NCBI GenBank assembly: GCA_022496805.1
Contig: CM040103.1
Span: forward strand, 22,234,820 to 22,298,819
Reading direction: 5' to 3'
Length of the DNA: 64,000 nucleotides
DNA from: Pohlia nutans
Lineage: Eukaryota > Streptophyta > Bryopsida > Bryales > Mniaceae
Below the pieces are notes generated by a model. That model worked only from the letters and a program-made list of their open reading frames with translations. It did not search any database and was not told the DNA's origin. Made by a program: the position numbers and the translations under genes. Below are positions 10,625 through 22,136 of this stretch, piece by piece (positions within the stretch are counted from its first letter, which is position 1; each line of letters starts with the position of its first letter).

Positions 10625-11313
10625 CCCTTAAACATCCCAACGTCCAGTTCAGAGCTTTGTAGCTTTCTCATACAATCTCGGTTGAATTTCATCCAACTTA
10701 CCTTTGCAAGTTTATTAAATTCTCTACCAATTAAAGCAAATCTCTTGTGATGGGGAGATGTTCACAATATTGGAGAGGCCTCCAACTGCAAGTACGTCAA
10801 ATTTGTTGAGTAGATTTTATGCTCGCGTATGTGGAAGTATGACGAATTGTGGAAGTATGACGAATGATCTACAGTGGTGGATTTTATTAAAAACACAACA
10901 GGCGAAGATCATACGTTGTATGTTGAATCATACTTCCACAAGGTAGAGAGCCTTCAATATTCAACAAAGACAAAGTGGCATCAGCCTTTAACCACTAAAC
11001 GTCCCAGCGTCCAAAATTGAATTACAAACATATTTGAAGCCTTGTAACATTTTCATACAACCTCGGATGATTTTCATCCATGTCGCCTTTGAAAGCCTAT
11101 TAAATTCTCTACCAATTACTATAAATATCTTGTGATGGGGAGTTATTGATAATATTGGAGAGGCCTCCAACTACAAGTATGTCTAATTTGTTTAGTAGAT
11201 TTTATGCTCGCAATGGTCTTCTCATATACACCTCACGTACATTTGAGCCATGCTAATATCTACTTTTGAAGTTAGAATCTACTTCTGTTAAAAGGATTGG
11301 TACTTTTACGGGT
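10625..11313. mobile_element. TTAA-flanked element, family A, with an internally repeated left half
   Basis: A left end (CCCTTAAACATCCCAACGTCC) follows TTAA at 10621. A second left end of the same family follows TTAA at 10988. Both are followed by the same about 230 bp (shared CTTGTGATGGGGAG and ATATTGGAGAGGCCTCC). One right end (TTTTACGGG, TTAA at 11314) closes the unit. A nested copy or tandem duplication would explain this. A 17-bp direct repeat, GTGGAAGTATGACGAAT, occurs twice at 10831-10866. Confidence 0.6.
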
Positions 11314-11422
11314 TAAGGCTGAAAAAAAAATCTCATAAGCCTTTTTGCTAATGAGCCACATAACTTATTCCCCACCTTCACTGATCAGAGGATTAAGCAG
11401 ATTCCACCTGAGTAACCACATC

Positions 11423-11665
11423 AGGAAATTGCAAAGGGATTGATGCAATACTGCATCAATACTAACTTTCACACTTGACAGTATAAGATTGATGCAGTAC
11501 TGAATCAATACTGTTGGCAGTACTGTAAGTGTACCAATATTGTTGGCAATGAGTACAGTATTGATATAGTATTGCTAACAGTATTGATGCAGTACTGCGT
11601 CAATCTTGTACTGTCGAGTGTGAAAATTAGTATTGCATCAATCCCTTGCAATTTCCTGATGCAAT
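11423..11665. repeat. Foldback repeat of about 240 bp rich in (C)AATACTG motifs
   Basis: The left arm (CAGGAAATTGCAAAGGGATT onward) pairs with the right arm (AATCCCTTGCAATTTCCTG) over about 100 bp. TTGATGCAGTACTG- and CAGTATTGAT-like motifs recur throughout. It is a MITE-like hairpin without recognisable target duplication. Confidence 0.7.
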
Positions 11666-11669
11666 CATC

Positions 11670-12930
11670 CATTCAGAACAAATAATTTGCATATTCTGTA
11701 ACCCACGTGTACAGTACCGGTAGAAACCAGTAATAACAAGTCACCTGTTTCTTAGAATCTGAATCTTTGTAAAGGAGCTCAACTGTCATAATTTCCAATT
11801 ATATATTTTTGAAGGCTTAAATGCGGTGATAGGTGGTATCTCCAAGAGCACAGTGCACCTATTGCCGCGCCTAAACCAGGTCAATCAGGGTATATTTTTG
11901 ACGAAGGATCTAAGTGGCAATTCATTCATCCATATTCAATTGGGTGGTTTTTTTATAAAAAAGGTTATCTCTTTTTCTTCTTTTTTTCCTTCTTTTTTCC
12001 CTTTTTTTTTTTTCTTTTTTTTTTTTCAGGTTTGTTTGGAGAAAAGAAATTAACTAGATTTTGTGGGGCTGCTTCAACTGTGACCTGCCCCAACCGTACT
12101 ATCTGCACCAGTCTAGGGTACAAAAAAGTTGAAAATTGATTGCCTACAGGACCAAGACAAATTTGATTGATCATATAATTCAGATGAGACCGGATGTAGA
12201 ATTATGAAAGGAAACACATTTATTCATCCAAAAGCATATACGTTCATCCATAAAATAGTACCATCGTGTCAAGATTTGGAGTATTTGAGCAATTTCATCC
12301 ATCGAAATTGGAGAATGTTTTATTGGATATTCTTTTTTAAATTGCATCACTTTCTAGTGATAGATTGTCCAAAAAAACCACTGGATGGAGCCAAATTTTG
12401 TATCACTAGTGTAGGTGAGTGTGCCAAGTAAGCAAGGTCGTTATGTCTTGTGTTCTATGACGTTCTTGGTTCGGCGATGTAGTCTTTAACTTTAAGTACA
12501 TCGTTTTTGTATTTGGTTATGTGGTATTTGGCTTTGGATATGTAGTATTCGGATTTGATTACTTAGTCTACGTGGCCTAATTAGCATAATTGACATACAT
12601 CGTCTATTTAGCTTGCTATTTGGCATATCTAAATGTAACATTTTGGTTTTTTCCTTTGACTTTAAAACTTTTGTCTTGAGCTACTTGGACTTATGCCATT
12701 GCAATCTTATAGCAACTTTGTTTTTAGTCAAGACATCCTAACATCTCACATTATGTTCTATGTAGTATCCAAAATTATATTCCATGCCTAAAATTTCCCA
12801 ATGTCCCATCATTTTGACAAAAAAGTCAAATCACATTTTCATGTATCATTTAGCTATGGAAATTTATAATTTTTTTTTACTAAGACCATGTATTTCAAAT
12901 AATTCCTATGCATAATATCTAAAAGTTTAA
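11670..12930. other. AT-rich intergenic DNA with a long pyrimidine tract
   Basis: A run of almost pure T/C, 60 bp long, ends in CAGG at about 12031. It resembles a polypyrimidine-acceptor signal, but no exon-like sequence follows. No gene is seen. Confidence 0.4.
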
Positions 12931-12936
12931 ACTTTA

Positions 12937-13505
12937 CCCCTAAACGTACCAGGGTGTCTCTGGAATTGACAATTTGAGAAAAATCATGATCATAAACTAC
13001 TATTTCGAAGAATATTTTGGAATTGATATACAAATGAAAGTTCTAGATTTTGAATTTTAAATTCCATCCGTACGGCTTAACTTACTAATACTATCACCAA
13101 TATTTAATTATAAGATTTGAAAGTTAAAATTAAAATTTCTTTCTAATTTTGATTACAGAAAAAATTGTAAAATTTTTTGAGTAAAATTTGTTAGAATGAA
13201 TTTGAAATGAGATACTCTTAAACATGGTGATACTTTTCTTAAATCTATTAAATTATTTTTGCAAGGCCACTTTTGAACCAGAGTCAATGCAATTTTGGCT
13301 TGATCAACGACTTGACATACTTCTAGATTTGTAATTTTAGAACAATATGTAATCAAGTATGACTAAATCCAACCGTTAGATAAGACAACAACTTGGTGAA
13401 GAATCCCCAAAAAATTGAATGACTTTCATCCAAGCATTAATGAGAACGTGAGAAGGGTTCGAATCCGTTAGTCGTCCACTTTCTAAACGCTTTGACGTTA
13501 AGGGG
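12937..13505. mobile_element. TTAA element, family A, 569 bp
   Basis: CCCCTAAACGTACCAGG and GACGTTAAGGGG ends are flanked by TTTA (a mutated TTAA, 12933-12936) and TTAA (13506-13509). The interior matches the copy at 44944-45607 in reverse orientation. Confidence 0.7.
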
Positions 13506-13823
13506 TTAATGTAAAAGGATTTATTTGCTTAAAATTTAAATTCGAAAAAAAAAAAAAAAAAAACTTTAACATAACCATTGTAGAAACTTATAAGACAAAC
13601 AACAGACAAGCAAACAAAAAAGCACCACTTCTTGGTATGTTGTTTTGTACAGTACATAGTGAATTTTGTATAATCTAAACATAAGATAGTTCAAATAGGA
13701 TGACTCATGCATATGATAGCAAAAATTACGAATAAAATATATAAATAAATCGTCTCATGTATAGAATAGTAAAAGCAATGTGTTTTATGTACAAGACAAT
13801 AAATTATACGTTTCATGCATTAA

Positions 13824-14395
13824 TCCCTAACCGCCCAACCATCCATATTTTGGATGATGTACGGATTTAAACTTGGATCTCTCATCGATCATGCACTTTT
13901 TGCAGTGTGAAATTTTTACTAAAACTTTTATGGGAAGTTAGCTTCGTGCATGTGAGATCCGATTAGAAAGGGGATGATTTGTGAAATTTTTATTCCTCAT
14001 TTCATGTTGTAGTGTTCCATCCCAAATTTGAAAGATTTTAGTCTAAAAGTGCTCTTGAAAAAGTCAAGTACTAGAAATAAGCAACCAAAAAATCTCCAAA
14101 AATCACTACACTTAGAGTATCGCATTTCAACCCATCTCAAAAAAATTCATTCAATATTAGATTGTCAATATCTTATTTGTAATCATATTACAAAAGAGCT
14201 CTAAATTTTGAGTTTTAAAATTTATACACAAATATTGGTGATAGCAATCGCAAATCTAACCGTATGGATAGAATCTAAAATGCATAATGTACAACTTTTA
14301 TTCATTCATCAAATTGAAAATACCCCCCTTAGTTGCATTTTATAATGCATTTTTGAAAAACTGCCAAATCTGAAAAGGGTGAGGGCATTTATGGG
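13824..14395. mobile_element. TTAA element, family B, 572 bp
   Basis: It opens TCCCTAACCGCCCAACCATC followed by a subterminal palindrome around CATATTTTGG, and closes GGGTGAGGGCATTTATGGG. TTAA lies on both sides (13820-13823, 14396-14399). It is the same family as 34083-34649 (same strand) and 33203-33775 (opposite strand). Confidence 0.8.
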
Positions 14396-14849
14396 TTAAA
14401 CAATAAAAATAAGTGTCGTTTATTTTTGATAGAAAAACGTCTATAATTCCCAACTATTGACAGTAAAAAGAAATTCTTCACAATAATATAGAATTCCAAA
14501 ATATATTATTACTTTTTGATACACTGTGGCTAGCGTGAATTTTCTTCACCTCAAATGAACACCATAAAAATATAAAAATGTTTTTTATTTTTAAGAAAAT
14601 CATAAAAACATTTGAGATCTGATAAATCTTTGGGTTTGTTTACCAAACATATCCAAATTTGGTATTTCTTATTTCCTATAGGAGTTAATTTAAGCATATC
14701 AAGGAAGGTCGGACTGTATGAGTATAGAGTGACCCTAACTTTTAATACGTTCCGCCCGGCATTTTCATATAATCTCAATTCATTATGTCAAATTTCATTC
14801 ACTAAAAACAAAAACTTCATTTATAATTAATTATTTCATTTCATTTTAA

Positions 14850-15385
14850 TCCTTAAACATCCCAATTCAACATCCTTTTCAAAGATTCGTTACAAAATGT
14901 TTGATGAAAAACAAAAATGGATTTGATGTTTACAGCAAAATTGTAATTGTCCATGTGAAGATCACATATGGTCAAATTCATTATTTATTTTTAAATTTTT
15001 TTTTGAAGGTTATTTTTATTAAAAAATCTCTTAAAATTCAATTAAAAATCCAAAATTAACACAAAAAAATAGAAAATATTTTAATGCAATTGGAATAATA
15101 TGCACTACTAGATGGTATAATTTCCATTATTTAATTCTACTTATTTTGGAAAATCATGTTTAAGGTCTCACTTTTTGAATTAGGAACAAAACTTGACATG
15201 AACCAATTGTGATCTTTTTCAAAAAATTACTATATCTAATTTTGAAGATTCGTACCATACAAATGATAATCAATTAGCACAAGAACCAAGAGAATTTGGA
15301 TGGATGAAAATTGTACAAGATGGAATGTTGAGAAAGGTTGCAATCTGTTTGTCATTCATTATATAGACACAAGTGCGTCAGAGGG
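14850..15385. mobile_element. TTAA element, family C, 536 bp
   Basis: TTAA (14846-14849) precedes TCCTTAAACATCCCAATTCA, and GTGCGTCAGAGGG precedes TTAA (15386-15389). The interior is shared with the copies at 35917, 36671 and 46979, for example GACATGAACCA-like and TCTCACTTTTTGAA blocks. Confidence 0.8.
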
Positions 15386-15389
15386 TTAA

Positions 15390-16600
15390 TTGCCTAATGT
15401 AACTAGGGCTCCACGATAGTTTGCACTACCATTTGCAAATGTTGAATTTTTTTTTAGTCTATGAAAAAAATAAAAATTTACAATCACAATAATGCAGTGA
15501 ATTTTATTTTATTAAAAGACATAAAATATTTAATAAAATCCAACCCAAATATATCTTGCATTTATTTTTTGAAAATCCAACACTTTGATGCATTTGATTT
15601 ATAAAAGTTCATATGAAATGATGAAAATTCGTCCTCTAGGCACTTTTTATGCAGGTAATCTTTGTATAGAGTACGGAAGTTGATTACTTAGGGATTGGAG
15701 GCATTTTGTCAACTGGCAACGGATTGAATGTGACATTGATAATGTTTGAGCATTTATGATTTGATTGTTTTGTTAAACTGCAGTCAAAGTTCATTTTCAT
15801 CATTTTGTCATCATGATTCACTCTTGGCAAAATGTACTTGTGCACAACAACTATAGAAATGTCTCTAAACTAAAATTTATAATAGTTATGCATTTAAAAA
15901 TCCAAAATCATTCCAAATATTGTATTAGCCCAAAAGATGCTTCAAAACTAGGAAAAAAATTCAAGCATTTTTTCAAGGGACAACTAAGGCTTGGACTAAA
16001 TAGCACAACGAACAATACACTTCCAACCAAACAATTGCATTCTATTCTTAATTTGGTGGTGCCTTTATTACGCTATGAAGAATAAAAAAAACCATATATA
16101 ATACATTTGTCAAAAAAATTACATTTAATCATGATTACTTTGAAGTGTTTGTTACTCTATTGGAGTTGAGCTTAACTACAAAAGTCACAACATTGGAGTA
16201 AAGTTTATTTTACCAATAATTTCAAAAATATGTAATTTCAACTAGCATTCACGATGAATCTTTAAAATGTCAGCTTATTTTAGTATACGGGCATTCTCAT
16301 GGTACGGGCATCTACGTGGTCTCAAAATCAAGTACTACTTTTTAAAGTAATGAATGTAGTGAATGTAGTGGTAAGAAGTCTTTAATTATTAAAAAATATC
16401 TTTGATTACAGCTCACTACTTATTTAATTATGATATTCATCAAATTATTTTTCAAAATTACTCATCTTTGATACATTAAATTTGATTTGTAATAACAATG
16501 TTGAAAACTTATTTCTTACCCCAAAAAATGATATTTTAAGGGTTTTTTTCCTTCCCACACTATTTTTGGTATATAAATTTCATTTTTACTAAATCACCAT
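15390..16600. other. AT-rich intergenic DNA
   Basis: No gene is supported. The 90-residue frame at 15813 has no recognisable motif and AT-driven composition. Confidence 0.35.
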
Positions 16601-16667
16601 ATGTATAGTCAGGTGCATGCATCCCGCGTTACTCTTCTTACTCTTCTTCTTTTTACTCTTCTTCTTA

Positions 16668-17572
16668 TAGTCAGGTCTAATATGCTTACAAATTCCCCTA
16701 TGAAGGAAAAAAACTCAAAAACTTTGAACAATGCGCGTGTACTCAAAAATCACCCAATTTGAAAACCGTAAAGTGCATTGCAATGACATTGGAGTGTACT
16801 ACAATATAACTACAAATTTACACATGTATTAGTGAAAATCATACAACAAGTTACAAATATTAAACTACCTATTTACCATTGAGTGCTCTCACCCTTTGCT
16901 TCAATTACAATGTCCATTCTAGCAAGCATATTTGAAATGGGCATTTGAAATTGTTTGTGAGATACTTGAACCTATACTTGTTGAATGATTTGTATCATTT
17001 CATCTTTGTCTTTCATAATCTTTTTGATTCCATGAGCTTGTCTTTAATCATTAAGGTGCGTACTACAGTGAATTTGAGCACCATTCTCCATCAATGTGAG
17101 TTGAATAGGTTTATCATGCATAAAATAGAAGCCGATCAATGTGTTTTTCATAAATGTGTTCCACAAAATCAACTAGTGATTGTTTAGTTGGAGGAATGAT
17201 GACACGTGAACTTTTGTCAAAACCCGTGAAAGCCCCTATACCATTACAAAAGAAAAAATTACAAAGGAGTTGAATGAATTGATACAAATCATCCAACAAG
17301 TATAGGCCTAAGTATCTCAATAGACACTGTAATTGAAGCAAAGGGTGAGAGTGCTCACGCAATGATAAATAGGTATATAATATTTTTTAACTTGTTTTAT
17401 GATTTTCACTAATACATGTGTAATTTGTATTGATATTGTAGTACACTCCAATGTCATTGCAATGCACTTTACGGTTTTCAAATTGCGTCATTTTTGAATA
17501 CACACGCATTGTTTAAAGTTTTTGAATTTTTTTCCTTTCGAGGGGAATTCGTAAGCATATTAGACTTGACTA
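16668..17572. mobile_element. Tc1/mariner-type foldback element, family R copy 2, 905 bp
   Basis: TAGTCAGGTCTAATATGC and its inverted copy at the right end are flanked by TA. The arms pair over about 350 bp (for example AAACCGTAAAGTGCATTGCA on the left and its reverse at 17460). A second TATAGTCAGGT and a CTTCTT microsatellite lie just outside the left end (16605-16664). No transposase can be read. Confidence 0.75.
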
Positions 17573-17579
17573 TACATGT

Positions 17580-19330
17580 GTTTTAAGAAAAAACCCTTTA
17601 TATGAGTTCATAATCTCGCACATTTTTTCATTTTAAAGCTTTTAAGGCTTAATAGATATTCCGGAATAGAAGGATTCTAATTTTTAAAATACGACTTCGT
17701 AATTATTTAACATCTAATCACACAAGACCACATAAAATTTCCAATAATGAAGTTCAAGTTATCTACGATCCATCATACACTACATTTAGTTGAAACACTA
17801 CATCGTATTTTCTACTAATGGGGTTGTAGCGAGGCACTGGCCCAAAAATAAAGCAATCCAAAAATATCATTGTATGGATATCCCTCATATCCCTAAACCT
17901 TCAAAATCTCAGACATCCATCATTTACAAAAAATTAATTAGAACTTTCCAAAGTTCGTTTTCTCAAAAAATCCATCACTTTGGTCTACTTTTTTCAATCA
18001 CCCGTACCACGAGAACACCCATACTTGTGTAGTATTAGTAGCTACCAATATAAGAGCTTTACTTGAATGAAGTATTACAATCAAGTTTACACCTTGAATG
18101 CACAATAATATTCCATAAAACAAACCAAATCAAAATTCTTTGTTCCTTTTCACATACTTGTTGAATGCATATCTATTCTTCTCATCTCTTTGTGTTGGAC
18201 ACTTTGGAGAATTTCTATCCTCGTAAGTTTTCACATGTCTTTGTTTAACATTCTACAAAGTAAATGGCACAAAATACCGTAGCATTATCAACAATCTCAT
18301 TTTACAAATCTTTGCATATGGCTTTTATAGAAAGGCTCAAAATTTATGGCAAATTGTATATCAAAGAGCAAGACATAACAACATCCATAGCATGAGTCAT
18401 TTTATAGAAATTGCATATTGAAAAAGTGTAAAGTGAAATTGAAAGCCAACATTCATGGAAAAAAACAAACTTGAAATATTAAAAAAATCATTTGAAATGG
18501 AATTTTCTTAAATTGGTAAGTGAAATTCAACATCGTTGATTTAAATTGCTCAAGGGTTAAAAATACAATACTAGTCTAGCATCACAAAAAATAGATTTTG
18601 TGAAGGGACATAAAAATATTTTTCTCAATCAAACACATATAAATTTTCCACTTTACTGGACCTGAATGTACATAAAATGTAGTCCTTTTTTGTATGATTA
18701 GATCTCTAGGAGTTAGAATTAGTCCCTTTATTGTGTGGTATTTATATTAGAGATGGTTTTCTAGTTTTAGTTTTGGCTCTAAAATTCTATAAACTAAAAA
18801 ATAAACAAAATATCCCACAATTGGATAGTCAAGAAATGAGGCTAGCAACTCATTATATTCAGCTCTAGTGAGGAATAGGACAACTGTCTAGTGTGTTAAA
18901 AACATTGGAAACATTAGCTAGCTAAGTGTTATTTTCTCAACGATCTTTAAGCTCCCAAACCTCATGTCTAATACTCCAACTTGCTCTAGAAACTCACAAT
19001 TTAATTTCAAAAAACACGTGGTATATTACTATATGGCTAGAATTGGATTGTGGAAAAACCCACATTGTAGACTCATAATATTACAAACTTGGTTAATAAA
19101 TTTTTTTTAATATAATTCAACGCCACTATTGACACATTTTAACTACAAATGTTGATATAATCACATTTCTAATTTTTTTTTTGTTTGACGGATAAGGAAG
19201 TCTACTAGATGTTTTCAACACTTTGTCTAGTGGTCCAGTAAGACAACCACGCCCTATGTGTACAATGTACGTGATCAATTCAATTGACACTTCGGCTTTA
19301 CGTGCTCACGTGGTTCCAAATGGTCAACAA
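17580..19330. other. AT-rich intergenic DNA
   Basis: I recognise no gene or bounded repeat. Confidence 0.3.
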
Positions 19331-19335
19331 AATGT

Positions 19336-19949
19336 ACAGTTAGGTAGGAATTGCTTATGAATTTTAGTTGACAGGAAAAAACTGCCAAACTTTGGAATGC
19401 AAGAACTTGCTAAAAAATGAATGGATTTTGAAATTTCAAATTGCATTGGAATATATCACACTAAAGTCTACTTTATCACCAATACAAACACACATATGTA
19501 ATTGAAAATCATACAATTGTTATGATGTTTTCTATATACTACCTACGATTTAGTGCTGCCACCATTTGTGAAATTTACAACTTGTATTTAATGGTACATA
19601 TTAGAAATGAACCTTCACAATTGCTTTAGAGATACTTGATCCCACACCACTTGAACTACTTGTACGATTTCTTACTTATTCTGTACTTAAATGCAAAAAA
19701 TCTTTGACTATCTCCCAAAGGTTCACTATAAAATGATAGATAGTGTATAAAAGAAATCTAAATTTTTGTATGACTTTAAATTATTCTTTTTTCACTTATC
19801 ATGAAGTTGAAGCACGCTTCATTGCGATTCCAATGCAAATTGCGGTTTCAAAATTGGTTCATTTTTGAGCATGCTAGAGCTTCCTAAAGATTGTTCAACT
19901 TTCAAGTGAAAAGTGATTAAAAAATTCGTAAGCAATTCCTACCTGATTG
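19336..19949. mobile_element. Tc1/mariner-type foldback element, family R copy 3, 614 bp
   Basis: CAGTTAGGTAGGAATTGCTT and the inverted AAGCAATTCCTACCTGATTG ends are flanked by TA (19334-19335, 19950-19951). The termini agree with R1 and R2, but the interior differs. Confidence 0.7.
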
Positions 19950-19954
19950 TACAC

Positions 19955-21800
19955 CCTCAGATAGGAGTACTAGTTGATTACTATGGACTTTAAAAAATGG
20001 ATTTAGTATTAACCATTATATCCAATCACCACCAAGAAGGCCATGGTCAATTGCAAATAACCCATGACTAGCACTTCCACTCGACATCAAATCCTAACCC
20101 CTAGAATTTTTTTGGGACGAACTCCAAGGACCTCAAAATCATCTACACAATCTACGTACATAATTTTCAAAGTCATGAAGGCGATTCAATGCATTCTCCA
20201 TGTGAGCTGCAGTAGATGGTGTTGAATTTGGGTGTTTCTTAGTATTGGAAGCAACTACGCAATAGTTGCACGATTATAAATCAACCCTGCATGGTAACTA
20301 GTCTGCTATGTTGTGGGATCCTAAACATTGGAAATAATGTCATTTTTTTCAATTATGTACTCTGGACATGGCTTGGTTTGGTTGGGGACCAACATAGGAT
20401 AGTTCAATATTTGGTACATGCATGGGCAATAGTATAAGTGACTACATGAGGCCACATTCATTGTTGCAAAAGAGTGTATGTTGCGTATAGAGTCAATGAT
20501 GATCTACTCACAATTAAGAAATATGACTACAAAAAAAGGCACAAATAAATAAACTAATTAACAACGTAACATAACGACCAAAATGTAGTACTATTTTTTT
20601 TAGCACCAAGAACAATTATTTGATTGTAATTGTACAAAATATTAGACTGCTCTTCATTAATATCCAGCCAAACAAAATCATATTTGGTGTGCGTGACAAT
20701 GGTCCAAAAACACCATTCCTATCGTCCCTAGTCCTACAGTAGGGTGAACCTACGATGGTGCAGGGACAACTGATAACCATATTGTAAATAGTGTTATATG
20801 TCTCGGGACTCATCATGGAATAATTTTAAGGGGTTGGGATCCTTTGTCAAGGAGATATGGGAGTACAATCCATGAGTTATTTACAATTAACCACATGTGA
20901 TGTTGTTGAAGAGATAGACACCATTCTCATTGTCCCTAGCCCTAGAACACGGCGGATTTATGACTGTGTGGGGGAAATTGACAACCGCGTTACAAACAAC
21001 GGATATGGTAAATTTCAAAAACTAGGGTCCTTTCAATGGGGTGTATCCTGGTCATTCAATTTCCAAATATCAAATGCCTCATGTTTATTCAATGTCATTT
21101 GAACATGCTTCTAATCATATTAATTTTGATTTCTATTTTTGCATGAATGAAAAGTTGCAATTTTATTTGCTAGATTGATTTGCTATGGGAATTTAGGATG
21201 TTTTTTTAGTACAAGTATTGCCACCTGTCCTTCAAACTAGATCAAAAGCATGCCATTTTTGGGACAAAAAAAACAAGCAATTAATGTTTTGACCTACCAA
21301 AATATTCTCGATATTTTTCTACAATTTTTTTGATTTTTTGAGTTACATATGGCATTAGTAAAACAAACATTGTAGCACTTTCATCGAGATGACAACTTTT
21401 TCAAAGGGGTTAATTTTTTGGCGATAAAGGAATGAGTTTTGAATCCAAATTTAGCAATTTCTAAATACAAATTCTATTTTTGGATATATATATATATATA
21501 TATATTTTGTTTGTTAAAAGTAAACTAGGAAAAAACAAATATATTGGCAGGTCTAAATATTAATTGCTTTCTTTTCATTCAAATGATGTCATCCTCATCT
21601 ATTTTGATGAACAACAAAGCTATAACTTTTTATGCAATGCAATTTTTATTTTTTTACCAAAATTGAAGATTTCGATACTAATCTTGCAGAAGAATATCAA
21701 TGGACATACTTGATAAAATTATTCCTTCTACATTAAAAAATACAATCATTATAAAACAATTAGTGCATCTTGGACTAAATACTATGAACCGCTCAAACAA
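19955..21800. other. AT-rich intergenic DNA with a (TA)n run
   Basis: A TA microsatellite lies at about 21485-21505. A short direct repeat (CACCATTC..T.GTCCCTAG.CCTA) occurs near 20720 and 20920. No gene is recognised. Confidence 0.35.
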
Positions 21801-21820
21801 GAGTCAACTGGTGACCGTGG

Positions 21821-22136
21821 ATGAAAACTAGAAGAGGAATTCATCCATCCATCCAGGCGATGGACGAACCCCGGGCGCACTTCTATTACTGCGTCCGCAA
21901 TCAGTCGAAGCCCCTGATGCAGAACACAGCTGCTCGTCTCACTTTCCTCTGTTTTGCCATGGCGATGGCGCATCGTGGATCGGCATCATTTTCGCGTCTC
22001 GCATTGAAGGACCGGAGCAAGAGGTCAACCGGAATGGTTGGCGAGGAGTCTCCATTCTCACCCCGATTCGGTAAGTAGCGTGACGCTGATGGTTTTTGAC
22101 CTCGGTGGTCGATTGATTGATTGATGAGAGAGGAGG
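21821..22136 (+). promoter_or_regulatory. GC-richer leader region of the DUF616 gene
   Basis: GC content rises here, directly before the coding region. Upstream ATGs occur (for example at 21821), so short upstream frames may exist. A donor-like GGTAAGTAG lies at 22070, but no room for an intron remains before the start codon. The leader is therefore probably unspliced. Confidence 0.45.

Noticed and set aside
11965..12031. Polypyrimidine tract ending CAGG, an intron-acceptor look-alike
   Set aside because: No exon-like sequence follows, and no donor or gene lies upstream.
13450..13470. GGTTCGAATCC, a perfect tRNA B box
   Set aside because: No A box or stems lie upstream. It falls inside a TTAA element, so it is taken as chance.
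16945..17362. Frames of about 80 residues in R2 as possible transposase remnants
   Set aside because: They mirror each other because the element is a foldback. I see no DDE or helix-turn-helix motif.
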